Source: Bradyrhizobium japonicum USDA 6
GTDB lineage: Bacteria; Pseudomonadota; Alphaproteobacteria; Rhizobiales; Xanthobacteraceae
Reading direction: 5' to 3'
Length of the DNA: 64,000 bases
NCBI RefSeq assembly: GCF_000284375.1
Contig: NC_017249.1
Coordinates: 4,690,001 to 4,754,000 of the forward strand
Program-made: the position numbers and the translations under genes
Notes under the pieces: model-generated
Told to the model about the DNA's origin: nothing
Databases searched by the model: none
Seen by the model: only the letters and a program-made list of their open reading frames with translations
In this document: piece by piece, positions 1 to 8,776 of the stretch
How positions within the stretch are numbered: the stretch's first letter is position 1
Layout: every line of letters starts with the position of its first letter

Positions 1-288
1 GAGCCGCGCCGGATAGCCGTCCTCGCCGGGCGCGAGCCAGGCGATGCCGAACTTGCGGCTTGCGTCGAGCTCGGCCTTCGCCTCGGCCACGCTACAGATG
101 CGCCCCGATCGCTGAGCACCGCCGCGGCGCGCCAGATCGGGCAGGCGCTCAAGCGCCGCACGCGGGCTGCCGAAATGATCGACCAGCGATTTGAAGGTGC
201 GCGGCCCGACATTGTCGGAGCGGATCAGCCGCAGGCGGTCGATCCGCTCAGGCTCAGTCAGCTCCACGCTCGGATTAATGGCGTCCAC
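1..288 (-). CDS. dprA: DNA-processing protein DprA, N-terminal part (cut by window edge)
   Basis: The first 96 codons of a DprA/Smf-type protein, which loads RecA on single-stranded DNA during natural transformation and recombination. The start is a GTG with an AAGGAG ribosome site five to six bases upstream. The visible part carries the N-terminal helix-hairpin-helix/SAM-like region with the family motif [11 protein letters not shown] and a segment [10 protein letters not shown]. The Rossmann-like DNA-binding core lies beyond the window. In many alphaproteobacteria dprA directly follows plsY; here a DoxX gene, a patatin gene and an amidase lie between them. The identity rests on N-terminal motifs only. 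Confidence 0.8.
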   Translation of the reverse strand, partial: MDAINPSVELTEPERIDRLRLIRSDNVGPRTFKSLVDHFGSPRAALERLPDLARRGGAQRSGRICSVAEAKAELDASRKFGIAWLAPGEDGYPARL

Positions 289-418
289 GGCGTCTCCTTG
301 TGGGAGCAGCATGGAACAACCTGAGGGCGTGGGCAACAGTTGCGTGCGCTTGATCGGGCTTCAAAGGCGCCGCCGGAAGACCCGGCGTGGTCGACGGGTC
401 TTCCGCAAGGTCGTCGAT

Positions 419-850
419 TCAACGCGCGTGCGCTGCCTGAGCGACAGCGATGCCGCTCCGCGAGACGCGAGCGTCAAGGCTAAGCGCACCGGCACCGAAG
501 GCAAAGATCTGGAGCAGGCCGCCTGCCATCATCACGTTCTTGAGGAAGTGGATCATCTGATTCTGGTCGGCAAAGTTGTTGTGGAACGAGACTGCCGCGG
601 CCAGCGAGAATATGGCGAGCGCCAGCGCGACCGAGCGGGCTTGATAGCCCGCGATCAGCAGGAGACCGCCACCGAGCTCGACGAGAACTGCGATCGCATA
701 TGCCAGCGGGGGCACCGGCAATCCCGCAGAGGCGATGTAAGCGGTCGTCGCACCATAAGCGGTGAGCTTGCTGAAGCCACTCATTGCAAACGGGAGGCCG
801 ATCAGCAGCCGGCCAACGAGGGAAGCATAACGGGTCGTATCCATGGTCAT
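419..850 (-). CDS. DoxX family membrane protein
   Basis: A 143-residue protein with four predicted membrane helices: around residues 8-28, 45-68, 73-92 and 100-120. The layout and the N-terminal pattern RLLIGLPFAMSGFSKL are typical of DoxX proteins. Many DoxX proteins have no assigned reaction; some are linked to redox or quinone functions. Two ATGs are possible: the first sits only two bases after AGGAG, and the second (third codon, 844) has an eight-base spacing and may be the true start. It lies 130 bases upstream of dprA on the same strand and may be transcribed alone. Confidence 0.85.
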   Translation of the reverse strand: MTMDTTRYASLVGRLLIGLPFAMSGFSKLTAYGATTAYIASAGLPVPPLAYAIAVLVELGGGLLLIAGYQARSVALALAIFSLAAAVSFHNNFADQNQMIHFLKNVMMAGGLLQIFAFGAGALSLDARVSRSGIAVAQAAHAR

Positions 851-1152
851 CGCTCCTGTGCTTGGTTGAGGTCCGACGGCGGTGACGCACCAAGCGTTTG
901 TGGTCCGAGGGGGCGCGCCGCAGGGCCCTGTGTTGCGACCTCAAACTGGCCCGATTGAATTGCGATAAAAATAGAAATAATTGAAATATACTGTTTCCAT
1001 TTTTGATCGCATCGGCGCTCCTCCCGCGGAGGCGAATGCTCTGGTCGAGCCGCTGGTCCCGCTCGACTGCACGCATGGATCGACCGCGTCCACGTGCGCT
1101 TGCGCGACCTCGTCCCGATGCTAAAAGCGATGGCAATAAGAAGGGTGTTGCC
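851..1152. other. Intergenic region between the DoxX gene and the amidase gene, with an AT-rich imperfect palindrome
   Basis: This 302-base gap separates two divergent genes and holds no convincing reading frame. It contains a strikingly AT-rich stretch at about 961-1010 bounded by GCGATAAAAAT and ATTTTTGATCGC, an imperfect inverted repeat about 50 bases long, within otherwise GC-rich sequence. It probably holds the promoters and perhaps an operator for one or both flanking genes. Confidence 0.5.
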
Positions 1153-2397
1153 ATGATCTCACTTGCCGACCTCCAGCGCCGCATCGAAGCGGGCAAGCTT
1201 TCGCCCGATGACGCCATCGCCCAGTCGCACACGGCGATCGAGGCCAGGGAGAAGGACGTCCGCGCCTTCGTCCGTCACGACAGATCCGCAAAGGCGCAAG
1301 CCTCCGGCCTGCTGCGCGGCATCGCCGTCGGCATCAAGGACATCATCGACACCGCCAACATGCCGACCGAGATGGGCTCGGAGATCTATCGCGGCTGGCA
1401 GCCGCGCTCGGACGCACCCATCGTGATGATGCTGAAGCGGGCAGGCGCCACCATCATCGGCAAGACCACCACCACGGCGTTCGCCTCGCGCGATCCGACC
1501 CCGACGCTCAATCCGCACAATCTCGGCCATACGCCGGGTGGCTCGTCCTCGGGCTCGGCCGCGGCGGTCGGTGCCGGCATGATCCCGCTGGCGCTCGGCA
1601 CCCAGACCGGCGGCTCGGTGATCCGGCCCGCCGCCTATTGCGGGGCTGCCGCGATCAAGCCGTCGTTCCGGATGCTGCCGACCATTGGCGTAAAGTGCTA
1701 CTCATGGGCGCTTGATACCGTCGGCCTGTTCGGATCGCGCGCGGAAGATCTCGCGCGCGGGCTGCTGGCGATCACCGGCCGCACTGAATTCGATGGCATC
1801 GCCGCGGCCAAGGCGCCGCGCATCGGCGTGGTGAGGCAGGAGTTTGCCGAGGCCGTGGAGCCGGCGGCGGAAGAGGGCTTGCAGGCTGCGATCAAGGCGG
1901 CCGAGAGGGCCGGTGCCAGTGTCAAGACCATCGATCTGCCGGAGTCGCTGCAGGAAGCCTGGCGCATCCACCCGATCATCCAGGATTTCGAGGCGCATCG
2001 CGCGCTGGCCTGGGAGTTTTCGGAGCATCACGACGAGATCGCGCCGATGCTGCGTGCCAGCCTCGATGACACCGTCGGCTTGACGCCGAAGCAATATGAC
2101 GACGCGCGTCGGATCGCCCGCCGTGGCCGCCGCGAGCTCGGCGAGCTGTTCGAGGGTTTTGACGTGCTGCTGACTTATTCGGCGCCGGGCACCGCGCCGG
2201 CCAAGGAGCTCGCCTCGACCGGCTCGCCCCGTTACAACCGGCTCTGGACGCTGATGGGCAATCCTTGCGTCAACGTGCCGGTGCTGAAGGTCGGCGGCCT
2301 GCCGATCGGCGTGCAGGTGATCGCGCGGTTCGGCAACGATCCGGGCGCGCTTGCGGCGGCATGGTTCCTGGAGGACGCGCTGGCGAAATCAGGCTAG
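1153..2397 (+). CDS. Amidase signature family protein
   Basis: A 414-residue amidase-signature hydrolase. The catalytic Ser-cisSer-Lys triad is visible: Lys62 in GIKDIID, the cis-Ser in GGSSSGSA (about residue 131), and the nucleophile Ser155 in TQTGGSVIRPA. The substrate is unknown; family members cleave amides such as indoleacetamide, and others act on aliphatic or peptide amides. I chose the ATG at 1153, preceded by AAGAAGGGTG, because the upstream in-frame extension is arginine-rich and does not resemble the family. Its 3' end overlaps the convergent patatin gene by nine bases. It is not GatA, which occurs separately in this window. Confidence 0.88.
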   Translation: MISLADLQRRIEAGKLSPDDAIAQSHTAIEAREKDVRAFVRHDRSAKAQASGLLRGIAVGIKDIIDTANMPTEMGSEIYRGWQPRSDAPIVMMLKRAGATIIGKTTTTAFASRDPTPTLNPHNLGHTPGGSSSGSAAAVGAGMIPLALGTQTGGSVIRPAAYCGAAAIKPSFRMLPTIGVKCYSWALDTVGLFGSRAEDLARGLLAITGRTEFDGIAAAKAPRIGVVRQEFAEAVEPAAEEGLQAAIKAAERAGASVKTIDLPESLQEAWRIHPIIQDFEAHRALAWEFSEHHDEIAPMLRASLDDTVGLTPKQYDDARRIARRGRRELGELFEGFDVLLTYSAPGTAPAKELASTGSPRYNRLWTLMGNPCVNVPVLKVGGLPIGVQVIARFGNDPGALAAAWFLEDALAKSG

Positions 2398-3588
2398 CGC
2401 AGGCTCACTGGCGGGCAGCGCGCGCTCGGCCTTGGCGCCTGTCGCGCCTTGTCCGAGCCAACGCTCGGCGGCCTCGCGGCCACTCCGGTGCAGCGTGCGA
2501 ATGAAGCCGCGGCCGAGATCGGTGGCTGAGCGCTGCGCCAGCCCCTCAACGGAGTCTTCGGCCGCGATCCTGGAGAGCCGCAGCGAAGGGGCAGCCGTGG
2601 CTCGCGCCCATTCCAGCGCCGCGATCTCGGCGTTGAGGGCGGCGTTGGCCGCGATCTGGTCGAGCCTGCGGTCGATCGCGGCGAGCGTGATCGGCACGTA
2701 GCTGTCGCGCGTAGGCGTGACCTGGATGAGCAGCAGGTCGGAGGCTGTCGATTCCTGCGCCAGGCGCACCAGCGGCGGATTGCCGCCAATGCCGCCGTCC
2801 CAATAGGCCTCGCCGTCGATCTCGACGGCGCAGTGAACCAAAGGCGGGCAGGTCGAGGCCAGCGCGACGTCGGCGGTAATGCAATCGTTGCGGAAGATCT
2901 GCTGCTGCCCATCGCGGATTCGCGTCGCGGCGATCAGCAGTTTTGGGCAGGCCGCGTCGCGCAAGGCGGCAAAATCGATGTCGCGCGACAGCGCCAGCCG
3001 CAGCGGATCGAGATCGAACGGATCGAACTGGCCGGAGCGCAGCGTCGGACCGAACGCGACCGAGCTTCCCGCCGGCGAGAATCCGCCGACCAGCATCAAG
3101 GAGCGGAACGAGGCCTCGTGCATCAGGCGGGCCCAGAACCGGTTCAACCGCGAACGGGCGCCTTCGCGTCCGCCTTCGGCAAGGCCGGAGGCAAGCAGGA
3201 GCGCATTGATGGCGCCGGCACTGGCGCCGCTCACCGTGTCGAATTCGATCGACGGCTCTTCCAGCAACCGTTCCAGCACGCCCCAGGTGAAGGCCGCAAA
3301 AGTGCCGCCGCCCTGAAGGGCTAGCGACACTCTTTGCGGAGGCCATTGGCCGGAGCGGATCTGATCACGCGCGACAGGTGCGGCCGCGGTCATGACCTCG
3401 ACTGGAGCGACAGCTTTCGCGACGGGGGCAGGCGGCGGTGGTGGAGGAACGGGAGCAGGCTCAGGGACAGGAGGCGGCGAGGGCGCATCGGACCACACAT
3501 TGGTCATCAAGAGCAGCCGGCTTGCCTCGGTGCTGGAAGCACCTTGCAAACCACCCCCGTCATGCGTGCCGACAATCTTCTCGCTCAT
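2389..3588 (-). CDS. Patatin-like phospholipase
   Basis: A 399-residue patatin-type acyl hydrolase. Residue numbers count from the chosen start: oxyanion loop QGGGTF at about 92-97, nucleophile elbow GASAG with Ser123, and catalytic Asp264 in WDGGIGG, the Ser-Asp dyad of the family. A proline- and alanine-rich linker (about residues 36-57) precedes the catalytic domain, suggesting a flexible tether or targeting region. The start is uncertain: ATGs exist at 3651, 3588 and 3507, none with a strong ribosome site. Family members release fatty acids from phospholipids or from polyhydroxyalkanoate granules; the substrate here is unknown. Confidence 0.85.
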   Translation of the reverse strand: MSEKIVGTHDGGGLQGASSTEASRLLLMTNVWSDAPSPPPVPEPAPVPPPPPPAPVAKAVAPVEVMTAAAPVARDQIRSGQWPPQRVSLALQGGGTFAAFTWGVLERLLEEPSIEFDTVSGASAGAINALLLASGLAEGGREGARSRLNRFWARLMHEASFRSLMLVGGFSPAGSSVAFGPTLRSGQFDPFDLDPLRLALSRDIDFAALRDAACPKLLIAATRIRDGQQQIFRNDCITADVALASTCPPLVHCAVEIDGEAYWDGGIGGNPPLVRLAQESTASDLLLIQVTPTRDSYVPITLAAIDRRLDQIAANAALNAEIAALEWARATAAPSLRLSRIAAEDSVEGLAQRSATDLGRGFIRTLHRSGREAAERWLGQGATGAKAERALPASEPALA

Positions 3589-3750
3589 TCTGAGCAACCG
3601 CGTAACGCCATCTTCTCTGTCAGGATGACAGGCATGGAACCTGTTCGCCACTCTCGCCGAGAGTCAGCTGAGAGTTGCGAACAGGATTTGGCACATAATG
3701 CGGTAGCGGTGCGGCGGTATCCGTACTTTTTTCGGCCTTGGATTTTGGTT

Positions 3751-3800
3751 TGACGCGTTTTCTTGACGCGAACCGGTATCCACTTCGCTCGAAAACGCTC
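3751..3800. repeat. Dispersed palindromic repeat, family A copy 1
   Basis: An imperfect inverted repeat of about 50 bases at the 3' end of plsY, with arms CGTTTTCTT and CGAAAACGC around AACCGGTATCC. A second copy in the opposite orientation lies at 15364-15414 after gatC. The plsY stop codon touches its edge, so it may act as the transcription end or mRNA stabiliser for plsY. Confidence 0.75.
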
Positions 3801-4396
3801 TAGGCCTTCTCGCCGATCCGGCTTTCCTTGCCGGATTGCAGTCGCTTGATGTTCTCGCGATGCGCGTAGAACAAGAGCAGCGTCAGCGCGGCGAACAGCG
3901 ATGCGAGCGCGAGATGCCCGAACCACCACAGGAAAATCGGGGTGATGAACGCCGCCACCAGCGCGGACAGCGAGGAGTAGCGGGTGGTGAAGGCGGTGGC
4001 GAGCCAAAGCAGGCAGAACACGACTGCGCCGGGCCAGAACAGGCCGAGCAGAATGCCGATATAGACGGCGACGCCCTTGCCGCCTTTGAACTTCAGCCAG
4101 ACCGGGAAGAGATGGCCGAGGAAGGCGCCGAGCCCGGCCACCATGGCGGCATTGGGCCCCGCGATGGTGCCGGCGATCACCACCGCGACCGTGCCCTTGA
4201 GCGCGTCGAGCAGCAGTGTGCCCGCGGCAAGGCTCTTGCGTCCCGTGCGGAGCACGTTGGTGGCGCCGATGCTGCCGGAGCCGATCGAGCGAATATCCTG
4301 CGTGCCGGCGAGTTTGGTCAGGACCAGCCCGAACGGAATCGAGCCGAGCAGGTAGCCGATGACGAAGGCCACCGGCAGGAAGGCTTCAAGCCCCAT
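3800..4396 (-). CDS. plsY: Glycerol-3-phosphate acyltransferase (acyl-phosphate dependent)
   Basis: Inner-membrane enzyme that transfers an acyl group from acyl-phosphate to glycerol-3-phosphate, the first step of phospholipid synthesis, working with PlsX. At 198 residues it fits the family. Three conserved blocks are visible: LLGSIPFG near the N-terminus, [16 protein letters not shown], and [14 protein letters not shown]. Several hydrophobic helices cover the rest. The ATG at 4396 begins MGLEAFLPV, directly before the first helix. It follows pyrC on the same strand (47 bases), as in other alphaproteobacteria. Confidence 0.95.
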   Translation of the reverse strand: MGLEAFLPVAFVIGYLLGSIPFGLVLTKLAGTQDIRSIGSGSIGATNVLRTGRKSLAAGTLLLDALKGTVAVVIAGTIAGPNAAMVAGLGAFLGHLFPVWLKFKGGKGVAVYIGILLGLFWPGAVVFCLLWLATAFTTRYSSLSALVAAFITPIFLWWFGHLALASLFAALTLLLFYAHRENIKRLQSGKESRIGEKA

Positions 4397-4443
4397 GGCC
4401 GCATCTCCATGCTGAACCGCGACGCCACGCATGAATTTGCCCG

Positions 4444-5754
4444 TCAGACATGCTCGTACACCGTCCGTCCGCCGACAATGGTGCGCACCACGCGGCCTGT
4501 AAAGCGGGCCTCGTCGAACGGGGTGTTCTTGCAGGGCGATTTGAGGTCGGCGGGATCGACGATCCAGGGCACATCGGGATCGATCACGATGACATCGGCC
4601 GGGCTGCCCGTGCGCAGGGTTCCACCCGGCAGACCCAGGATCTCGGCCGGCCGCGTCGACATGGCCCGGATCAGCGTCTTCAGCTCCAGTTCTTCATTGT
4701 GCACGAGGCGGAGGCCCGCCGGCAGCATGGTCTCGAGCCCGATGGCGCCGGGAGCGGCTTCTGCGAACGGCAGGCGCTTGACCTCGACGTCCTGCGGATT
4801 GTGGTCGGACATGATGACGTCGACGAGGCCGGAGGCGACCGCCGCGACCAGCGCCCGCCGGTCGTCCTCGGTGCGCAGCGGCGGCGACAGCTTCAGGAAC
4901 GAGCGGTAGGGCCCGATGTCGTTCTCGTTGAGCGCAAGATGATTGATCGAGACCGAGGCGCTGACGGCGAGCCCGGCGTCGCGGGCGCGCTTCAGCACGT
5001 CGAGCGAGTCGATGCAGGACAGCGAAGCCGCGTGATAGCGGCCGCCGGTCAGCGCGACGAGGCGCATGTCGCGTTCCAGCATCACGGCTTCCGCCGCGTT
5101 GGGAATGCCCATCAGGCCGAGCCGCGAGGCGAACTCGCCTTCGTTCATCACGCCTTCGCCGACCAGATCGGGATCTTCGGTGTGATGCACGATCAGCGCG
5201 TCGAAATCGCGCGCATAGGTCAGGGCCCGGCGCATCACCTGGGCGTTGGTGACGCTTCTGTCACCGTCGCTGAAAGCTATGGCGCCTGCGGCCTTCAACA
5301 GGCCGAACTCGGTCATCTCCTCGCCGCGCATGCCCTTGGTCAGCGCCGCCATCGGCTGGATGTTGACGATCGCGGTGTCGCGGGCGCGGCGCATCACGAA
5401 GTCGACGGTCGCCGAATTATCGATCACCGGAGACGTGTCGGGCTGGCAGATGATGGTGGTGATGCCGCCGGTCGCAGCCGCCTGGCTCGCGGAGGCAAAG
5501 GTCTCGCGGTGGCTGAAGCCGGGCTCGCCGACGAAGGCGCGCATGTCGACCAGGCCGGGGGCCACGATCTTGCCGGCGCAGTTGACGACGTCGGTGCCTT
5601 CGGGGACGCCGGCCGCTCCGATGCCGCGGCGGGTCTCGCGGATGATGCCGTCGGCAATCAGGACATCGCCGGGGCCGTCGAAATCCCTGCTGGGATCGAC
5701 GACGCGGGCGTTGGCAAGCAGGATGGGACGGCGGTCAGTCAGCATGAGCATCAC
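4444..5754 (-). CDS. pyrC: Dihydroorotase-like protein PyrC, metal site degenerate
   Basis: A 436-residue class I dihydroorotase-family protein encoded directly after pyrB. The fold and C-terminal signature [12 protein letters not shown] are present, but key ligands are not. The usual HxH after PG(F/L)VD is Arg72-Ala73-Phe74 ([10 protein letters not shown]), the ligand in the H-x-x-H-x-S-T segment is Ser244 (YHAASLSC), and DHAPH is DHNPQ (317-321). Asp317 and His190/191 remain. This resembles the inactive PyrC' partners known from Pseudomonas pyrBC', which support aspartate transcarbamoylase assembly. The start may be the GTG at 5754 (overlapping the pyrB stop as GTGA) or an ATG at 5751 or 5745. 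Confidence 0.85.
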   Translation of the reverse strand: MMLMLTDRRPILLANARVVDPSRDFDGPGDVLIADGIIRETRRGIGAAGVPEGTDVVNCAGKIVAPGLVDMRAFVGEPGFSHRETFASASQAAATGGITTIICQPDTSPVIDNSATVDFVMRRARDTAIVNIQPMAALTKGMRGEEMTEFGLLKAAGAIAFSDGDRSVTNAQVMRRALTYARDFDALIVHHTEDPDLVGEGVMNEGEFASRLGLMGIPNAAEAVMLERDMRLVALTGGRYHAASLSCIDSLDVLKRARDAGLAVSASVSINHLALNENDIGPYRSFLKLSPPLRTEDDRRALVAAVASGLVDVIMSDHNPQDVEVKRLPFAEAAPGAIGLETMLPAGLRLVHNEELELKTLIRAMSTRPAEILGLPGGTLRTGSPADVIVIDPDVPWIVDPADLKSPCKNTPFDEARFTGRVVRTIVGGRTVYEHV

Positions 5755-6698
5755 GCGTTCGGCAAGTTGCGGGCGAGCGCTTCGAGCACGGCCATCCGTA
5801 CCGCCACGCCCATCTCGACCTGTTCGCGGATCAGCGATTGCGCGCCATCGGCGACCGCGGTGTCGATCTCGACGCCGCGGTTCATCGGGCCGGGATGCAT
5901 GACGAGAGCGTCCGGCTTGGCGTAAGCGAGCTTTTTCTGGTCCAGCCCGAAATAGTTGAAATATTCGGAGGTCGACGGCACGAAGGAGCCGTTCATTCGC
6001 TCGCGCTGGAGCCGCAGCATCATGACGATATCGGCGCCGTTGAGCCCCTCGCGCATGTCGCGCGCAACCTCGACCCCCATCCGCTCGATGCCGGGCGGCA
6101 GCAGCGTGGAAGGGCCGACGACGCGGACGCGGGCGCCCATGGTGTTGAGCAGGATGATGTTGGAACGGGCAACACGCGAATGCAGCACGTCGCCGCAGAT
6201 CGCGACCACGAGGCCCTCGATCCGGCCCTTGTTGCGGCGAATGGTCAGGGCGTCGAGCAGCGCCTGCGTCGGATGCTCGTGCGCGCCGTCGCCGGCATTG
6301 ATCACGGAACCGTCGACCTTGCGCGCCAGCAGTTCCACCGCGCCGGACGCGTGATGGCGCACCACCAGGATATCCGGATGCATGGCGTTCAGCGTCATCG
6401 CGGTGTCGACCAGCGTCTCGCCCTTCTTGATGGACGAGGAGGAGACCGACATGTTCATGACGTCGGCGCCCAGCCTTTTGCCGGCGAGCTCGAACGAGGA
6501 CTGGGTTCGGGTGGAGGCCTCGAAGAAGAGGTTCACCTGCGTCCGTCCACGCAGGACGGTGCGCTTCTTGTCAACCTGGCGGTTGAGCTCGACATATTCT
6601 TCGGACAGGTCGAGGAGGCCGGTGATGTCGGCCGCGGAAAGGCCCTCGATGCCCAGCAAATGCCGGTGGCCGAGGACGAAGGTCGATTTCGATGTCAT
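5751..6698 (-). CDS. pyrB: Aspartate carbamoyltransferase catalytic chain
   Basis: Joins carbamoyl phosphate and aspartate in the first committed step of pyrimidine synthesis. The 315-residue protein carries the carbamoyl-phosphate motif FEASTRTQ (59-66), the SSIKKGET loop (about 88-95), and [15 protein letters not shown] with His142-Pro-Thr-Gln145. No pyrI-like regulatory gene is adjacent. The ATG at 6698 begins [13 protein letters not shown]; a longer in-frame extension upstream runs through repeat DNA and is rejected. It overlaps pyrC by four bases, implying translational coupling and, given the degenerate PyrC, probably a structural PyrB-PyrC complex. Confidence 0.96.
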   Translation of the reverse strand: MTSKSTFVLGHRHLLGIEGLSAADITGLLDLSEEYVELNRQVDKKRTVLRGRTQVNLFFEASTRTQSSFELAGKRLGADVMNMSVSSSSIKKGETLVDTAMTLNAMHPDILVVRHHASGAVELLARKVDGSVINAGDGAHEHPTQALLDALTIRRNKGRIEGLVVAICGDVLHSRVARSNIILLNTMGARVRVVGPSTLLPPGIERMGVEVARDMREGLNGADIVMMLRLQRERMNGSFVPSTSEYFNYFGLDQKKLAYAKPDALVMHPGPMNRGVEIDTAVADGAQSLIREQVEMGVAVRMAVLEALARNLPNA

Positions 6699-6814
6699 TA
6701 AAGCGAGAGCTATAGGCGCGGATGGCTGGGGGGGCAAGGGCCAATGCCGGGGCGGGGAGTTATCCCCTGATCTGTCGGTTTCGTCGCTGTGGCGTGGCCT
6801 GTCGCCAGTATCTC

Positions 6815-6942
6815 CGTCATGCCCGGGCTTGTCCCGGGCATCCACGATCTTCTATCGCATTTGAGGCAAAAGGACGTGGATGGCCGGGCATAGGCGAGCG
6901 GAAGCGACGCCGTCCTTCAGACGGCTATGCCCGGCCATGACG
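6815..6942. repeat. Dispersed inverted repeat, family B (CATGCCCGGGC type), copy 1
   Basis: Two hairpin-forming blocks face each other: GCCCGGGCTTGTCCCGGGC at the left and TATGCCCGGCCATGAC at the right, with ATCCACG/CGTGGAT further inside. Related elements with 'gggcatccagtacgcc' cores occur near 19981, 41546, 45036 and 56035. It occupies most of the gap between pyrB and the divergent dipeptidase gene. Confidence 0.7.
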
Positions 6943-6948
6943 ATGGGG

Positions 6949-7707
6949 ATGGATCACGTGAAGTTAATCCGAATTGTGATTGCGCTGACGATGATAACGG
7001 CCGAGGCCCACGCCCAATCGCTCCCCGGCGGCTTCGTCTATTTGCGCGACATCGATCCCGGCATCATCCAGGACATCCGCTACGCCAGCTCGAACAATTT
7101 CGTCGGCCGTCCGCTCGCCGGTTATGGTGCCGGCGAATGCGTGGTGAAGCGGGAGGTGGGGCTGCGGTTGAAGGCGGTCCAGCAGGAGCTGGCGGCGCAA
7201 AGCCTGTCGCTGAAGATGTTCGACTGCTACCGGCCGGCGCGGGCCTCGCTCGACATGGTGAGGTGGTCGCAGAACGGCCACGAGACGGCGGCCGAGCGGC
7301 GCTACAATCCGAAGATCCCGAAGACCGAGCTGTTCCGTCTCGGCTACATCGCGAGCCGCTCGCGGCATTCCACGGGCGCGGCGCTCGATCTCACGCTGGT
7401 CGATCTCAAGGCTGACAATTCCGCCAGATACGATCCGGCAAAAGCCTATGCCGATTGCACGGCGCCGGTCGAGGCACGATTGCCGGAGGGCAGCGTCGAC
7501 ATGGGCACGGGCTACGACTGCACGGACGCGAGGGGGCACACTGCGGCACCGTCGATCAATCCGGACCAGCGCGCCTGGCGCAAGCGGCTGGTGGCCGCGA
7601 TGGCGAAGCAAGGCTTTGTGAACTATGCGAAGGAGTGGTGGCATTTTTCCCTGCCGGGGGCGGGCGGGGCGGCCTATGATTTCCCGATTCCGCCGCGAAC
7701 GAAGTAG
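6949..7707 (+). CDS. M15 family D-alanyl-D-alanine dipeptidase (VanX-like)
   Basis: A secreted or periplasmic zinc peptidase expected to cleave D-Ala-D-Ala. Zinc ligands and catalytic base are visible (numbering from 6949): His140 and Asp147 in SRHSTGAALDL, Glu229 and His232 in KEWWHFSL. The N-terminus is a signal peptide (KLIRIVIALTMITAEAHA followed by QS). Several starts are possible: ATG at 6937, 6943 or 6949, or GTG at 6958, which has GGGGA eight bases upstream and gives the cleanest signal peptide. VanX-type enzymes in Gram-negatives are usually thought to recycle D-alanine from peptidoglycan; no vancomycin-resistance partners lie nearby. Confidence 0.85.
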   Translation: MDHVKLIRIVIALTMITAEAHAQSLPGGFVYLRDIDPGIIQDIRYASSNNFVGRPLAGYGAGECVVKREVGLRLKAVQQELAAQSLSLKMFDCYRPARASLDMVRWSQNGHETAAERRYNPKIPKTELFRLGYIASRSRHSTGAALDLTLVDLKADNSARYDPAKAYADCTAPVEARLPEGSVDMGTGYDCTDARGHTAAPSINPDQRAWRKRLVAAMAKQGFVNYAKEWWHFSLPGAGGAAYDFPIPPRTK

Positions 7708-7761
7708 ATCGTCGTGCGAACGGCCCCGGAATGACGGTGCCGTCCCAACGAAAGCGCTTGA

Positions 7762-8526
7762 ATGGACTCCCTCAATCCCGATCTCCCGCCGATGACCGTG
7801 ACGCCGGCCGCACCGCGCGTCTGGAAATTCTGGGGCACGGCGGTGTGGGGCCTGCTCATCTTCGTCGCGATGTTCCTCGGCCAGGTCGGTGCCATCCTCT
7901 ATCTGGCCTGGGACCGTGGCGACCCCCTCGACCTGATGTCGATCCAGCGTGTCGGTCGCGAGCCCGCGGCGCTCGCGCTGTCGGTGACCATGGGCCTGCC
8001 GGCGACGCTGGCCGCGGTGTGGCTCGCCATCCGCATCAAGAAGGCCTCGTTCGTCGACTACCTCGCGCTGCATTGGCCGTCCTGGAAGCAAATGCTGTTC
8101 GGCGCCATCGGGCTTGTCCTGATCGTGGTCGCCTGGGAGACGATGTCGCGGAGCCTTGGCCGCGAGGCGACGCCGGGCTTCATGACCGATCTGTTGAAAT
8201 CCGGCCGCGACAAGGGCGCGGCTGTGATGCTGCTGTTCGCCTTCAGTGTCGCTGCGCCGATGTCGGAAGAGGTGTTGGCGCGCGGCTTCCTGTTTCGCGG
8301 CTGGTCGGCGAGCTTCCTGCGCGTGCCCGGCGCGATCATCCTGTCGTCCCTGGTGTGGACCGTCGTGCACCTGCAGTACGACATGTACTTCCTCGCCGAG
8401 GTCTTCTCCATCGGCCTGTGGTTCGGCTACATGCGCTATCGCGCCAACTCGCTCTGGCTCACCATCGTGCTGCATGCGCTGAACAATCTGACGGCGGTGG
8501 TGCTGACGATGTGGCTGGGGAACTAG
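7762..8526 (+). CDS. CPBP family intramembrane glutamic endopeptidase, copy 1
   Basis: A 254-residue multi-pass membrane protein of the CAAX prenyl protease 2/bacteriocin-processing (CPBP, Abi) family. Conserved residues: Glu169-Glu170 and Arg174 in SEEVLARGFLFRGW, His203 in VVHLQYD, and His238 in LHALNN. Six to eight hydrophobic segments are visible. The substrate is unknown. A second, more diverged copy follows at 8777 with matching landmarks (LALHWPS against LALNWPS), so the pair arose by tandem duplication or by parallel acquisition. Confidence 0.88.
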   Translation: MDSLNPDLPPMTVTPAAPRVWKFWGTAVWGLLIFVAMFLGQVGAILYLAWDRGDPLDLMSIQRVGREPAALALSVTMGLPATLAAVWLAIRIKKASFVDYLALHWPSWKQMLFGAIGLVLIVVAWETMSRSLGREATPGFMTDLLKSGRDKGAAVMLLFAFSVAAPMSEEVLARGFLFRGWSASFLRVPGAIILSSLVWTVVHLQYDMYFLAEVFSIGLWFGYMRYRANSLWLTIVLHALNNLTAVVLTMWLGN

Positions 8527-8547
8527 CCCGGCGGTTGCCTCACACTC

Positions 8548-8634
8548 CGTCATTGCGAGCGTAGCGAAGCAATCCAGAATCTTTCCGCAGAGAGATTCTG
8601 GATTGCTTCGTCGCAAGGGCTCCTCGCAATGACG
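8548..8634. repeat. Dispersed long inverted repeat, family C copy 1
   Basis: Arms CGTCATTGCGAGCG...AGCGAAGCAATCCAGAAT and ATTCTGGATTGCTTCG...CGCAATGACG pair across a short CTTTCCGCAGAGAG centre. An almost identical element lies at 41671-41750. The ends sit between the two CPBP genes, so the element could fold in mRNA and separate their expression. Confidence 0.85.
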
Positions 8635-8776
8635 ATGGTGAGAGAGATGCACTCGCAATCGTTGCTTTTGGCGGCCTGAACTACAGGCAGAATGGCAATT
8701 GCCGGGCGAAACTTCATTCCGTATGTTAGGTAGAGGTAGTGATTAACCTCGCCATGAAGTTGTCGCGGAATCCAGT

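Noticed and set aside
1003..1152. Longer N-terminus for the amidase
   Set aside because: Arg-rich sequence without family similarity; the ATG at 1153 has a ribosome site and normal domain start.
6699..6845. Longer N-terminus for PyrB
   Set aside because: The extension runs into the repeat-like DNA (KPGHDGD is a common repeat translation) and is absent from the family.
6964..8658. A 564-codon minus-strand frame opposite the dipeptidase and CPBP genes
   Set aside because: His/Arg/Gln-rich shadow translation spanning two well-supported plus-strand genes and part of a repeat.
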